A DNA stretch of 64,000 bases, from the NCBI GenBank assembly GCA_012184525.1, contig WOFQ01000007.1, positions 62,001 to 126,000 on the forward strand, in the 5' to 3' direction. The DNA comes from Xenoacremonium recifei. Taxonomy: Eukaryota > Ascomycota > Sordariomycetes > Hypocreales > Nectriaceae. Each line of letters opens with the position of its first letter. Positions within the stretch are counted from its first letter, which is position 1. Under the pieces are notes generated by a model. The model had not been told where the DNA came from. It searched no databases and saw nothing but the letters and a program-made list of their open reading frames with translations. Positions 9,891 to 21,502 of this stretch are shown piece after piece. The position numbers were made by a program, and so were the translations under genes.

Positions 9891-10904
9891 GGTGGTGATG
9901 CGTTTCCTTGAAGGAAGAGAGTAACTTTCATGTATATATATCTGAAGCATAGAGGATATGCTCTTGCTGTGAATACACTTTATAGGCCCATCGTGCTTTC
10001 GGTGGCCGAGGTTTTGACTGTTCGGTTGAAGTGATGTGGGAGAACTACTCAAAGGAAGTTTCTGAGAGTTCAAATACAGATCTAGAAAACGCACTTTGAT
10101 TGAAACTAAGACAAAAATATACATATATGATTCAAGAACGACGAACTTCCATTCTTGCTCAAGTAAGCGGTCGTTGTAAGAGAGCTCGTTGTAAGAGGAG
10201 GAGAGCGTCTGTAAGCGGATTGCCATTTCGGGAAGCCTCTGCATGCGGAGAATTCCCCGACGCGACGTCATTGCTCGCGTGGCGCAGGCCACCTGACTCA
10301 GCCAATAAGCTTGGCCTGCGCCCCAACTTACACTTTCACATGTCAGCCTCTGTGAGCTGGACTGAATGGCCGCCCTCGAAAACATGTCACGAGTCACGAA
10401 ACGGTTCACGAGCCGAAGCTTCCTTCTGAGGAAGGATCGATCGCCCTGAGCCGCTGCTTTCCTTGACTCGCTCGGGTTACCTTCCTCCCTTTGGTCCATT
10501 CTCCTTTCTCTTGGATCTCGAATTTCATTTTCTTCACATTTCTTTCATTTTTTCCCTTTGCACGGCGTTTTGGCTCTCCCAATATCAGATAGGCCATATC
10601 TGATAACCACCTCCCTGTACGGCTTCCGATTCGCGATCCGCCACTCCTCTAAGACGGGGCTCTCTTCGCCGAGGCATCGGGGCTTTGACGACCCAGAGCA
10701 GCGAGCCATTCCCCCCTCTGTGGTGCCACTTGTCGGTCAGGTTGTCCATGTGAATCCTGACTCTGGACAATTGGGGCTCGAGCAGACGGACGAGCAAACA
10801 AACATGCGCCCGGACTCTTCAGAATTGCCATTCTCTGTCATCCGGTGTCGCCAGAACTCTCCCGCTCGCAAAGCTCTGTACGCTCCTTGTATCTGCTTTA
10901 CACA
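9891..10904. other. Intergenic region, pectin lyase / esterase
   Basis: About 1 kb between tandem plus-strand genes, with the lyase 3' UTR and the esterase promoter. A 12-bp motif TCGTTGTAAGAG is repeated near 10168 and 10184. A pyrimidine-rich stretch at 10470-10560 suggests the esterase leader. No gene is visible. Confidence 0.5.
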
Positions 10905-13195
10905 ATGCTAGACCACGTTCTCGGACGGCCGTCGGCCAAGTCGCGCCGGCTGCAAGTCCTCGCCGTTCTCTCCTTTTGGTCTTTCTACCTCTTCAAGTAC
11001 GTCTCCGCCGTTTCGCCTCCCCCATGGGGTATATCCCGGGTACAAGAGAACGCGTCTGCTGACACAAGTCTTTGCACAGGGGTCATAGACATGGCCCTCC
11101 GGGGGCACAGCTCCTCTCGCGGTTCACGACGAAGCGCCTGACGGCGTGGCAGACGGTTGTCATAACGATGATGTACCTCTACGCGGCCCGTAACTTCAGT
11201 GCCCTCGTTGGGTTGGCTAGTCCCGAGCCTATGGCCAACATGTACGATGCGACGTATTTCCGGGCTACATGGGTTTTGACGGCGCTGGACGCGGGCTTCT
11301 GGACGGCCATGAAGATCCGGACGAAGTGGCTTCGGGACCTCGCAAGCATTGTTTTCTCCATGTTTTACCTCGTCGCTGCTGAAAAGGCCGATGAGAAGGT
11401 CCGCAAAGTCCGGGGCGCCCTCACGGTAGAACACCTCCGCGTGGCCTGGAACAAGGGCACCACGCCGTATCTGAACTTCTTCCAGGGGCTCGTCCGTCCC
11501 CGGTTCATGAGATGGCCGCCCCGGCAGGTCCGGATCCCGAGACCGGCGAGCAGTGATTACAAGGAGCCCGTGGAGGCCTGGCTGTACTACGATGGGCCCC
11601 TGGCCGACCTGGAGCACTTCGATCGATTGATCCTCGATATTCCAGGGGGGGGGTTCGTTGCTATGGATCCCCGCTGCAACGACGACAAGCTCTTTGCATG
11701 GGCGGCCAAGTCAGGGCTGCCGATCCTCAGCATCGATTACAAGAAAGCGCCCGAGTTCCCTTACCCATACGCATTGAACGAATGCTTTGATGTGTATGCT
11801 ACTCTCGTCAATACCAGGGGAAGGTGCATAGGCATGTCTGGAAAAAAGGAGCCGCGAGTCATTCTTACGGGTGATAGTGCTGGAGGGAACCTTGCCGTGG
11901 CCACGACACTCATGATTCTCGAGACGGGCACAGCCAATTTCCGTCGTTTCTCAGGCCAGAGTAACTTACCGGCTCCAGACGGACTCATATGTTTCTATCC
12001 AGCACTGGACATGAACATTGGCAACTGGATGACCGACGAGCAAATGTCCCTGATTCGGGATCGAAAGATGAGGAAGACGAACAAACCTATTGTGCGCCGT
12101 AAAAGTATGCAGTACAATGCCCTGGTCGGAACGCCGCATCACTCCGAGGATGAGGAAGACGGCACTCCGCCGATGAAATCCACGCCAGGCAGCTTATCAC
12201 CTCAGGAGGAGCCCATCGCGGCCTCACAGCCCGCCCAAAGCCCCCATCCTGAGTTTTCGCATGTTGGACCGCGGAGGCTCAGCAGCGCAAAGGAGGTAGA
12301 GAGCCCCAAAAGCAAGGGAGCTTCTCAACAAGTGGAGCCGATAAGGACTCGCCTGGCGACATCCTCCATGATCTCCTATTTCAATGACAGGGTATTGACC
12401 CCAGAAATGATGCGCGCAATGATTATCTTGTATATCGGTGCGCATAACCGGCCTGACTTCACCCAGGATTACCTCCTCAGCCCGGTATTGGCACCCGAAG
12501 ATCTACTCGCAAAGTTCCCCAAGACCTATTTCTTGACTGGAGAGCGAGATCCTCTCGTGGATGATACCGTGATCTTTGCAGGGCGCTTGAGGAGGGCAAA
12601 GGAGGCTGAGTTCTTAGCCAATAAGCGAGAGGATGACAAGGAGTTTGACGACCGGGATGCGGCCGAAGTAATGCTCATTCCGGGGACGTCGCATGGCTTC
12701 ATGCAGTTTCCTACGTTATATCCTCCGGCGTGGAAGCACTTCGAGCGTTGCGCACGGTGGTTTGACCAGCTCTTCGCCCATGCGGACAGCATGCGCGCTC
12801 GCAAGAGTAAGCGAGGACGCCGCAACTCCAATGTCGCGGTTTTGAATGGCGAGCCGGGCCGCCATGTGCGGACAGAGTCCAGCGGAGAGGAGGATAGACC
12901 CCTCGAAATCAGCATGACGCGTGTGAATAGAGGACGCAGCGCGACGTTGACGCAGGACACGAGGGATCAGAACAGTGAGGTGGGAAGCATGGTGACTCAG
13001 CCGGACAAGCCCAACGGGGAGCGGGGAGAGAATGGGAGCGGGGAGAGGGAGAAGCGAGTTGGGCGCAGGAGCAGACGAGACAAAACGCTCAGTAAGAATA
13101 AGAGTCTGGTGAAGCTGAACAGCTCAGACGACCTGCTCGGCCGGCGGATGCAGGGACTGGCGAGCGGATTGACGGGCATGGGCGATGACGATTAG
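10905..13195 (+). CDS. HSL-type alpha/beta hydrolase (esterase/lipase) with disordered insert
   Basis: Putative carboxylesterase/lipase of the hormone-sensitive-lipase (alpha/beta hydrolase fold-3) type. Exons 10905-10996 and 11080-13195 (intron 83 nt, donor GTACGT) give 735 aa. Two or three hydrophobic segments in the first ~150 residues suggest membrane attachment. The oxyanion motif reads DIPGGGFV (219-222 PGGG) rather than the usual HGGG. The nucleophile elbow is TGDSAGGN (Ser297), with a likely Asp521 in GERDPLVDD and His569 in GTSHGFMQF, so a full triad is visible. A low-complexity Ser/Pro/Glu segment (about 345-435) splits the fold, and the C-terminal ~130 residues are charged and probably disordered. 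Substrate unknown. Confidence 0.85.
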
Positions 13196-16100
13196 GATGA
13201 CTTGGTCGGGTCCTGGGCATAACACGTGTTTGAGAGATTTGGCTATTTCGGAAACGGGAGCCATTGGAAATGAGAAACCCCAATGAGCGAAGGGCATCGG
13301 GACGATGAGGAGGAGGATCGAGAAGAAACAAAGGGACTGCCGTAAACAGAGCAAAGCCCCTGGAGTGGTTCGTAGGATAGCGCAGGCCAACCAGCGGAAG
13401 CTCCCCCGTTGGCAAGCCAGAAAGGTGATTGTTGACGGAGGGTAGCCTGACAATGGAAATGGCATGCTAGAGAATGAACGAATCCAGTGACGATCTCCAT
13501 GATGACCAGCCTGGCGCTATCGCCAACGGACGGAGGTTCCGAGGCGGAGGCGGGCGGGAGGGCGACGGGTAAGGATGCGTAGCGCTTCCGTCGGGAGAGT
13601 GTGTGGACACTATTCGGAGGCGAGCTTCTAGAAGGACCATAGCATGAAGAAGACGTTGACGAGAATGAAGAGAAATCCCGAGGAGCATGAGCCGTTCTGA
13701 GGACCATGGGCAAATGGCCGCGATGCTGGCAGACGAAAAGGTGCTGACTGGAGCCCGGACATGGAGGTCCGGACGGGACAATTCGGGAACGCCGTTGGGA
13801 AATTGGGCAGCAGGCGGTTGGCTGTCAGGTCAGAGCGAGCAGAAAAAGATCTGGAGAGGTTTTCCGGGATGATGGATGGATGAATGGACGGCGTTTGAGG
13901 CGATGCGGAGGCAGGGCGCTGGCAGGGAAGAGACCCTTGGCTGGGCTGGGCTGGGCCGGGCTGGGATCCATTGGGCTTTCGGTGAGGTCGCCGCGCTGAC
14001 CTGTTCCCCGGGTTCTATGCATGATTAGGTAGGTAGGTGTGATTATTATGGAACCTGGGAGAGTGCTGGACGTCATCTGGGGTGTTTGGAGTGCGTTTTG
14101 CGTGTATGAGGATTGTTGTCGATGTGTACGGATTCATGCAGTCGGAAGGGAGCATCCGTGGAAACAGCCAGAGGAGTTGTGATGATGCTGGTGGCACGAG
14201 TCCATCTGACGACCCCCAAACTGTGCTCATTCCAGGCTCATAGCCTAGTAAACGTAATGCTGATGTGGAAGCAAACCGGGTTCAAAGCTGGCCAGACTGC
14301 TGTCTCGACACTGACCCCAAAGTGAGGTCTGCCCATGTCAGAAGCAAATGGCAAAATCGCGATTGCTCATGTTTAGGCTATACGGATTGCGGATGGCCAC
14401 TCGCAGCCCCGAGACGAGACGGGACGGGATGGAATCGAAACAACCAGAAAAAGGGGATGCCTGTTCCCGTCCCGTCGCTGTCGCCATGCGGAAGGTCAAC
14501 GAGCCACTTCCGGCGCACGCAGGGACCAGGGCGACGGGCTCGGTGAAGCTCTCCCCGGTCAGTTACGAGTGCATGTTTCGCCTTCACGCTCCCCCACCGA
14601 AGGCACTGGGTGGGCAGACGAGGAGCTCGGTAGGTGGGAGAGGCAAAGGGGGCGGGCTGATGGCTTCTGGAAGGGCGGTTTTCGTGGACACGCCACCTGG
14701 GCGAGGCTCAAGGGGGGAGGCATCAGCCAGGTCAGGTTATTCGGGAGCAAAGGCACCTCACGGAGAAAACGAGCGAGGGTGTTCGATGACGGCGGTCAGT
14801 CAACTGGGGTCCCACCGCCAGGCTTCATCCCGGAGATGCACTTGCGAGGGCGGGTTGGGAAACGTATGTACTGTAAGAGATGCTATTGTGGACTTGGATG
14901 TTGTATGCATGCCATTAGAAGAATCGAGGTATATAGTGTTGAGAGGTCAGAGCAGACTGTTAATCATATGCATGGCGACTCCGGGATCAGCCCCGATCAG
15001 TCCCGCCGGAGTGGGTCCGTCCCCCGTCCGGGCCGCCGGCAGCCTCCGTGATTGGGCATTGCCAGGGGAACAGCGTCAGGGGCCAGAAGAGAAGGGCCTT
15101 TGATGCCCTGGAGCGCTGTAGCAGGGCGCATTCAGGCGCTGGAGAGTCAGCGCATTCAGTGAGCAGAGGACAACAGCTGAGGTGGCTTAGGGGGGGTGGC
15201 TGCCAAGCACCACATCATGCCCTAGCCGGGTGATGTATTCGATGATATTCACGACCTTTCCAGACACAGGGCTGGGCTGACCTGGAGCTGGGCCACCCCC
15301 AAAGGTGAGTCCGGCGAAGGGGAGCAAGCGGGAGGCAGGGTCAGCGGTGTGATGCAGCTCGTGCCGTCGCGCTGGGAGGCGGTTGGGCAGCCCTGACGGA
15401 CGGGGTGGAAACGGGGCGTTTCTCGGTGGGCAAATACTGGTACTCTAGGCAAATTCAGTCAGGGCTTACATACGAGGGAATCCATTTTGGCCAAAGGCCA
15501 TGCAGCGTGTGCGGTTGGGATTGGGTTTCGAGTGTCGGAGGTATATCTGCAGCAGTCCAAGGGGGGAGGGGAGAAATCGGATGCTCGGCCATTGCATGTT
15601 ACTCCATTGTTTCGGGACGTTTTCCCTCAGCGCTGCCTCGTCATCCTTGCTCGTTACATACGAAGCCCAAGCAAAAAAAAAACCTGCTTGGGGGGGAGGG
15701 GGGGAGAGGTGAGATGAGCCGAGCTGAGCATCAGCTGTCGCCGGTACCAGCGACCTGCGGCCCGGCAGTGTGGATGGGCGGGCGAGGGTGTCGTCGGTAC
15801 CTGGGGCCGTGCTTCTACTTGTAGAAGGAGTATTGGATCGGGGGACGACGGGAGAGCGAGACGGGCGGGAATGGAGAAGATGGATGGATGGATGATGGTG
15901 GCCTTTTCCTTTCGCTTGTTTCCTCAGAGTCAGCTAGCCTCAGGAAAGGAGCCCGCAAAAGCTGAGGCACAGACGAGAACTGGAGGACTCTGTTGTCCGC
16001 GCGATGAGAGTGTTGTCAGTCTCCTATTATTGTGGTTTGAGGCCGCCGCCGCCGCTGCGCCCTGGCCGCCTCGTCGAGCGAGTATTTAAAATCTGGCGAC

Positions 16101-16666
16101 ATCACCGCCCTTTGCGTCTTGTCCTGTCCTGACCTGCTGCTCTCGACAATCTTTCATCCATCTTGACTCTCATCTCACATCTCCCATCTTCTCTGCCCCC
16201 TCCACTATCTGACGGACCATACAGCGTCTGCCACCTTGACACGCCTGCATCACCCCTTCTCGCGCTGCTCGGCGACTCTCGTCATCGAACGTCTGCGCTA
16301 GACACTGCTAGGCCCTGAGCCATTGCACGCCCTCCCGCATTCCAAGTTTCGCATAACCAAGCACTGCGACCTTTCTCGCCCAGTCCTGTCCAATCCTGCC
16401 CGCCTGCACCGGATAGCGGAACGGGTACTTTGCCGTCCAGCGCACTACCGCCTGCAGCTGTCGTCACTCTTCCCCACCGGAGCTCCCTCAGCTGTGCCAG
16501 TTATCCGCACAGCACCAAAGCAAGCTCAGCAAGCAGGTGCAATCCAGCTGCACAGCTTCCCCCTCCTTCCCCCGCTGCGTGTCTCACAGCCAGCCCAGTG
16601 CGAAAGCACCCCCCCTATAGAATTTCCCCTCTTTCCGGGCTCTCCCCCCCTCCTCTTCCTTTCACC
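13196..16666. other. 3.5 kb upstream region of glutamate decarboxylase
   Basis: This is a long stretch without a convincing gene. It contains GATG and AGGT microsatellite-like runs (near 13866, 14027 and 15879) and an A10 run followed by a G-rich run (15673-15704). A TATTTAAA box lies at 16083, followed by a pyrimidine-rich leader. A 251-codon open frame at 14348-15103 has no protein-like features. The stretch probably combines the esterase 3' UTR with a large GAD regulatory region. Confidence 0.5.
16083..16090 (+). promoter_or_regulatory. TATA box of the glutamate decarboxylase gene
   Basis: TATTTAAA occurs about 580 bp upstream of the GAD ATG. The sequence between is C/T-rich and I find no ATG in it, so the ATG at 16667 is the first after this box. 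A long, ATG-free leader is inferred. Confidence 0.5.
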
Positions 16667-18715
16667 ATGAGTTTATCACAAACCGAGCCCTCCGAGCTCT
16701 CAGAACCCATACCCAACATTGTCGAGACTGCCAGCGACGACGAAGCTGTAACTCCCCTCGAGGCCCCGGAAGGTCTTGTCACGAATAACGTCTCCAACGG
16801 GCTCCCCAACGGCGCCTCCAAAAGCTACACCAACGGCAACACGCCCTCCTACATCGACCAGATGGCTCACCTCAGCGTCGTCCGCGATGACTCGGACGCG
16901 GCCTCGATCCGCTCCACGAGCTCGCGCCGCTCTGTCCGGCCGCAGATGCAGCTGTCCAACTACGAGGACGAGTTCACCACCAGCGTCTACGGCTCACGCT
17001 TCGCGGCCATGGACCTGCCCAAGCACCACATGCCCGAGTGCGAGATGCCCAAGGACATTGCGTACCGCATGATCAAGGACGACCTGAGCCTCGACAACAA
17101 CCCCATGCTGAAGTGAGTGTCCTTTTTGGGACTTGAAAGAATGCAACTGACAGCGTCTGCCAGCCTCGCCTCCTTCGTCACCACTTACATGGTAAGGACA
17201 AGCACAAGCCCCGACCATGTGTTTCCCCCGCTCATGGCCCCCTTCCCACCCCCGCTTCCCGCCGAACCATGGTCTTGGCTCTGGGGTAGTCTCCCTCCCA
17301 TGCTTGCACATAGGCTAACGCCCTCACTAGGAAGACGAGGCCGAGAAGCTCATGGCCGAGTCCTTCTCCAAGAACTTCATCGACTACGAGGAGTACCCTC
17401 AGTCGGCGGACATCCAGAACCGCTGCGTCAACATGATCGGCAACCTGTTCCACGCGCCCCCGGGAACCTCCGTTGGCACGTCCACCGTTGGCTCGTCGGA
17501 GGCCATCATGCTTGCCGTCCTGGCCATGAAGAAGCGCTGGAAGAACCGCCAAAAGGCTGCGGGCAAGAGCACCGAGAACCCCAACATCGTCATGTCCTCG
17601 GCCGTCCAGGTCTGCTGGGAGAAGGCCACTCGGTACTTTGAGATTGACGAGAAGCTCGTCTACTGCACGTCTGATCGCTATGTCTTGGACCCCGATGAGA
17701 CGGTCGAGCTGTGTGATGAGAACACTATTGGTATCTGCGCCATCCTTGGCACGACCTACACCGGTGAGTATGAGGATGTCAAGGCCATCAATGACCTCCT
17801 CGTTGAGAAGGACCTCGATGTTCCTATCCACGTCGACGCTGCCAGTGGTGGCTTCGTCGCTCCTTTCGTCGTGCCCGACCTTGAGTGGGACTTCCGATGT
17901 GAAAAGGTCGTGTCCATCAACGTTTCCGGTCACAAGGTATGTTGGCTGCACTCCTCTACTATAAGCAAGTGGTCTCAATCTAACATCAACAGTACGGCCT
18001 CGTCTACCCCGGTGTGGGTTGGGTTGTCTGGCGAGCCCCTGAGTATCTCCCTCAGGAGCTCGTCTTCAACATCAACTACCTCGGCGCCGACCAGTCGTCC
18101 TTCACCCTGAACTTCTCCAAGGGTGCTTCGCAGGTCATTGGCCAGTACTACCAGCTCATCCGTCTGGGCAAGCACGGTTACCGCGCCATCATGAGCAACC
18201 TGACGCGCACGGCCGACTACCTGACCGAGAGCCTCGAGAAGCTGGGCTTCGTCATCATGTCGGAGCGTTCGGGAGCTGGTCTCCCCCTCGTGGCCTTCCG
18301 CTTCAAGAGCGCCGATGAGGGCGGTGATGAGGAGCGCCACTACGACGAGTACGCCCTCGCTCACCACCTGCGCTCGCGTGGTTGGGTTGTCCCGGCCTAT
18401 ACCATGGCGCCCAACTCCAACGTCAAGATGCTGCGTGTCGTCGTCCGTGAGGACTTCACCCGCAGCCGTTGTGACTCGCTCATCTGCGACATCAAGCTCT
18501 GCTGTGGCCTGCTTGAGGAGACGGACCGTGAGAGCATCAAGAAGCGTGAGGAGTACATCAAGACGCACGTGATGGGCAAGACTCACCACAGTCACCCCGT
18601 CTACGGAGTAAGCATTTCTTGTCTACGAGTAACAGTGAAACGTGTCAGCTAACAATCGCAGAACGAAACCCACTCCCTTCAGGGCAAGACGGGCAAGACC
18701 CATGCTATTTGCTAA
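16667..18715 (+). CDS. GAD1: Glutamate decarboxylase
   Basis: PLP-dependent decarboxylase converting glutamate to GABA and CO2 (EC 4.1.1.15), first step of the GABA shunt, cytosolic. Five exons: 16667-17112, 17164-17191 (28 nt), 17331-17936, 17993-18607 and 18662-18715, giving 582 aa with every junction in frame. The first ~105 residues are a Ser/Thr/Asn-rich extension. The conserved body starts at TSVYGSRFAAMDLPKH. PLP-site features are GTSTVGSSEAIMLA, HVDAASGGFVAPF (from about 325) and the Schiff-base lysine K360 in SINVSGHKYGLVYPG. The last exon encodes a short tail, NETHSLQGKTGKTHAIC. The start is the first ATG after a TATA box. Confidence 0.95.
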
Positions 18716-19200
18716 ACCGATAGAGAAGTGAGCAATCACTCACAGGTGGCTGGCGTCATAAAAGGTGACTTTTGGGTTATTGGGTTGATTCGTTATATCT
18801 GGGTAGCTCAATGATCATGGACATGTGAACTGTAACTGCATTGCTCGCTGCCTCTGTTGTGGATGTTGTCCGTCTCTTGTTTGTGAGATTTCATGGTGTA
18901 CTCAACCATCTTCAGGCACATGAATTAAAGTTACTCTGACGGTCAAGAATTGGGGCTGACAGTCCACGCTATGCTAATAATTCACTTCAACAGCGAGTAG
19001 ACTCTGATATCATTAGACAAAGGCGTAAACCCTGGGATCAATGTACTTTTGTATCATTATTTGTTCCAACTCCACTTCTAAACCGCTTTTGTAAGTCATA
19101 AGCTCTATACTCTAGGCGAGAGAAGAACTCCTCAGTATATCCAAAAACAAATAGGCACACACGCTCTTTTAACACAAAATAGACCCGACCGCTCAACCAA
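18716..19200. other. Convergent intergenic region, GAD1 / ARG8
   Basis: 485 bp between convergent genes, AT-richer than the coding flanks. Presumably it carries both 3' UTRs. No gene is visible. Confidence 0.6.
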
Positions 19201-20662
19201 CTACGCCCGCGTCACCGCAATGGCCTCCTCGAGGATATCCAGACCTTGGTGGATCTCCTCGTCGGTAATGGTCAGGCTCGGCACGAACCGCAGCGTGTTG
19301 GTCCCGGCAGTGATGACGAGAAGGCCGCGCTCGCGGGCAGCCGTGATGATGGGCGTGGGATCCTCGGAGAGCTGAAGACCGAGAATGAGGCCCCGGCCGC
19401 GGACTTCCTTGACGAGACTGGGGTACCGGGCCTGCAGGCTGGTGAAGCGCTCGCGGAAGACGGCCGACTTGGCGGCGACAGAGGCTTGGAGTTGAGGATC
19501 GGACAGGCGGCCGACGATGTAGTGCGCGAGGCGGCAGGCCAGCGGGTTGCCGCCGAAGGTGGTGCCGTGGTCGCCGACCTTCATCTTGTCGGCGACGGCC
19601 TGGGTGACCAGCACGGCGCCGATGGGGAACCCGTTGCCCAGCGCCTTGGCCGAGGTGAGGATGTCGGGATGCGCGTCCGCCGGCAGCGAGCCATGCGCCC
19701 AGAACGAGCCCGTCCGCGACAGGCCGCACTGGATCTCGTCGTAGATCAGTAGCGCGCCGACCTCGCGGCAGCGCTTGGCCAGCGCGACCAGGAACTCCTC
19801 GGTGGCGGGCATGACGCCGCCCTCGCCCTGGATGGGCTCGACAATCACGCCGCAGGTCTGCTCGGTGACGAGGGATGGGATGGCGGCGACATCGTTGTAA
19901 GTGCCAACGCGGAAGCCGGGCACCATGGGCGCGAACGGCTTCTGGTACTTGGGGTTGGGCGTCGCCGACAGGCTGCCCATGGTGCGGCCGTGGAAGCCGT
20001 TCTGGAACGACACCACCTCGAACTTGGCGCCCGAGGGATCAGCCAGCGAAGCAGCCTTGCGGGCGAACTTGAGCGCCGCCTCGTTGGCCTCGGATCCCGA
20101 GTTGCAGACGAAAACCGCCGCCGCATCCTTCATGGCGCCGGATTCGCGCGTCTTCTCGACCAGCAGCTTGGACAGCGCGCCGGTCCAGGGGTTGTAATAC
20201 AGGTTCGAGGCGTGGACGAGCGTCTTGGCCTGGTCGGCGATGATGCGCGCAAACTCGGCGTCGCAGTGGCCCAGGCTGTTGACGGCGATGCCGGCCGTGA
20301 AGTCGAGGTACTTGCGGTTCTCGACGTCGTAGAGGAACGAGCCCTCGCCCTGGACGAAGACGGGCGGCGGCCGGGCATATGTGGCGACCATGTAGGGCGC
20401 GTGTTCGGCGACGAGAGCGGCGCTGGGCGAGTCGGGCGCGGGATCGGGGTTGGGCAGCGCGGCGGCCTTCTGTGGCGTAAGTCAGTATGGGGATGAAGCT
20501 GGAGTTGGAGATGCGGGCTCGTCGTACCCGGATGCTCGCCTGCACGCTCTCGGCCAGGTTCGACGCCGCCGCGGAGGCGAGGCCACGGCGGGCGAGGCGC
20601 GGGCTGGCGGCTGAGACGGCCAGGCCGGTCAATTGGCGTCGCAGCGGGAGTCGGAGGGCCAT
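19201..20662 (-). CDS. ARG8: Acetylornithine aminotransferase, mitochondrial
   Basis: Class III PLP aminotransferase of arginine biosynthesis, interconverting N-acetylglutamate semialdehyde and N-acetylornithine (EC 2.6.1.11). Exon 1 is 20662-20528 and exon 2 20469-19201 (58-nt intron, donor GTACGA), giving 467 aa. The N terminus (MALRLPLRRQLTGLAVSAAS, Arg/Ser/Ala-rich, no acids) is a good mitochondrial presequence. Visible motifs are VFVCNSGSEANEAALKFARK, FHGRTMGSLSATPNPKYQ, EPIQGEGG, LLIYDEIQCGLSRTG and the PLP lysine K320 in TSAKALGNGFPIGA, then TTFGGNPLAC. Acetylornithine rather than ornithine aminotransferase is preferred because of the presequence and overall similarity to Arg8. Confidence 0.93.
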
Positions 20663-21502
20663 GGCGAGGGTTACGGGCTGGTGGATGAGGCAAGGTGGGA
20701 TGGCGGCGGAGGGGAGGAGAAAGAATTATTTTGAAGGTTTGCTGCTTATCGATAACCCTCCGGCATCGCACCTGTGCGTCACTGCCCCTGGCGGCTGGGG
20801 AAGCCATGAGACCCATCTTGCGCGCAGAAGGGCGCGGGGGACTCACCCAATTGACTCAATAATACTAGAATGCCGATGAAGCGTTTCAAAGGGGATCCTG
20901 GATTTACGCTAGGAAAGAGTCATTTCGAAAAAGAATCGCATTTTCAGCGTCAGAGTTCCCTCAGGGTCCGAAGACCCTCCACTTACACCCACCTCACCCA
21001 GCCTCGGCTAGTCCAACACTATACAACATGAAGAAGACCCATGAGCAATTATTTCCCATTGGGAATTCAATGACTCAAATCACAGCTTGATCTTCAATTC
21101 CAAAGTGTTCCAACCAGTCATTCTATTACGGAGACTAAACGCAACCTGTAATATACGTGCCCTGCAATGTTCACATCTGATGACAATCCGCCTCCACGAC
21201 TCAAGGAAACGGCTCGAGGAAAACGAAAATCCCATGCAAAGTCCCATCTCGGAGTGCAAAAGCCACCCACGCCCAGAAAAGTCCCTATACCGCCAGACGA
21301 GCCTCGTCTGTGAAGAATCTACAACACCCCCCGTCCATGCACGAAGCAAAAAGTCCCAGAAGAAGAAACACTATTGTATACAAAACCCCCACGAGCAACG
21401 ACCCCTAGGGCTCTTCCATCCTATCGGGCAATACCGTAATTCCACGATGAATACCCAAGCCCCGTGATACCTTTTGCTCTTTAAACCTCTGAAGCAAGCT
21501 CT
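20663..21502. other. Intergenic region, ARG8 / ATG27
   Basis: 840 bp containing the ARG8 promoter (minus strand) and the ATG27 3' end. No reading frame in it looks like protein, and no other element is recognised. Confidence 0.55.

Noticed and set aside
9474..10499. 341-codon minus-strand frame across the pectin lyase 3' end
   Set aside because: It is antisense to a clear PL1 gene and partly reads its codons in reverse; no protein-like features.
14348..15103. 251-codon plus-strand frame upstream of GAD
   Set aside because: Rich in Arg, Gly and Ser with no domain, start context or splice signals; consistent with GC-rich non-coding DNA.
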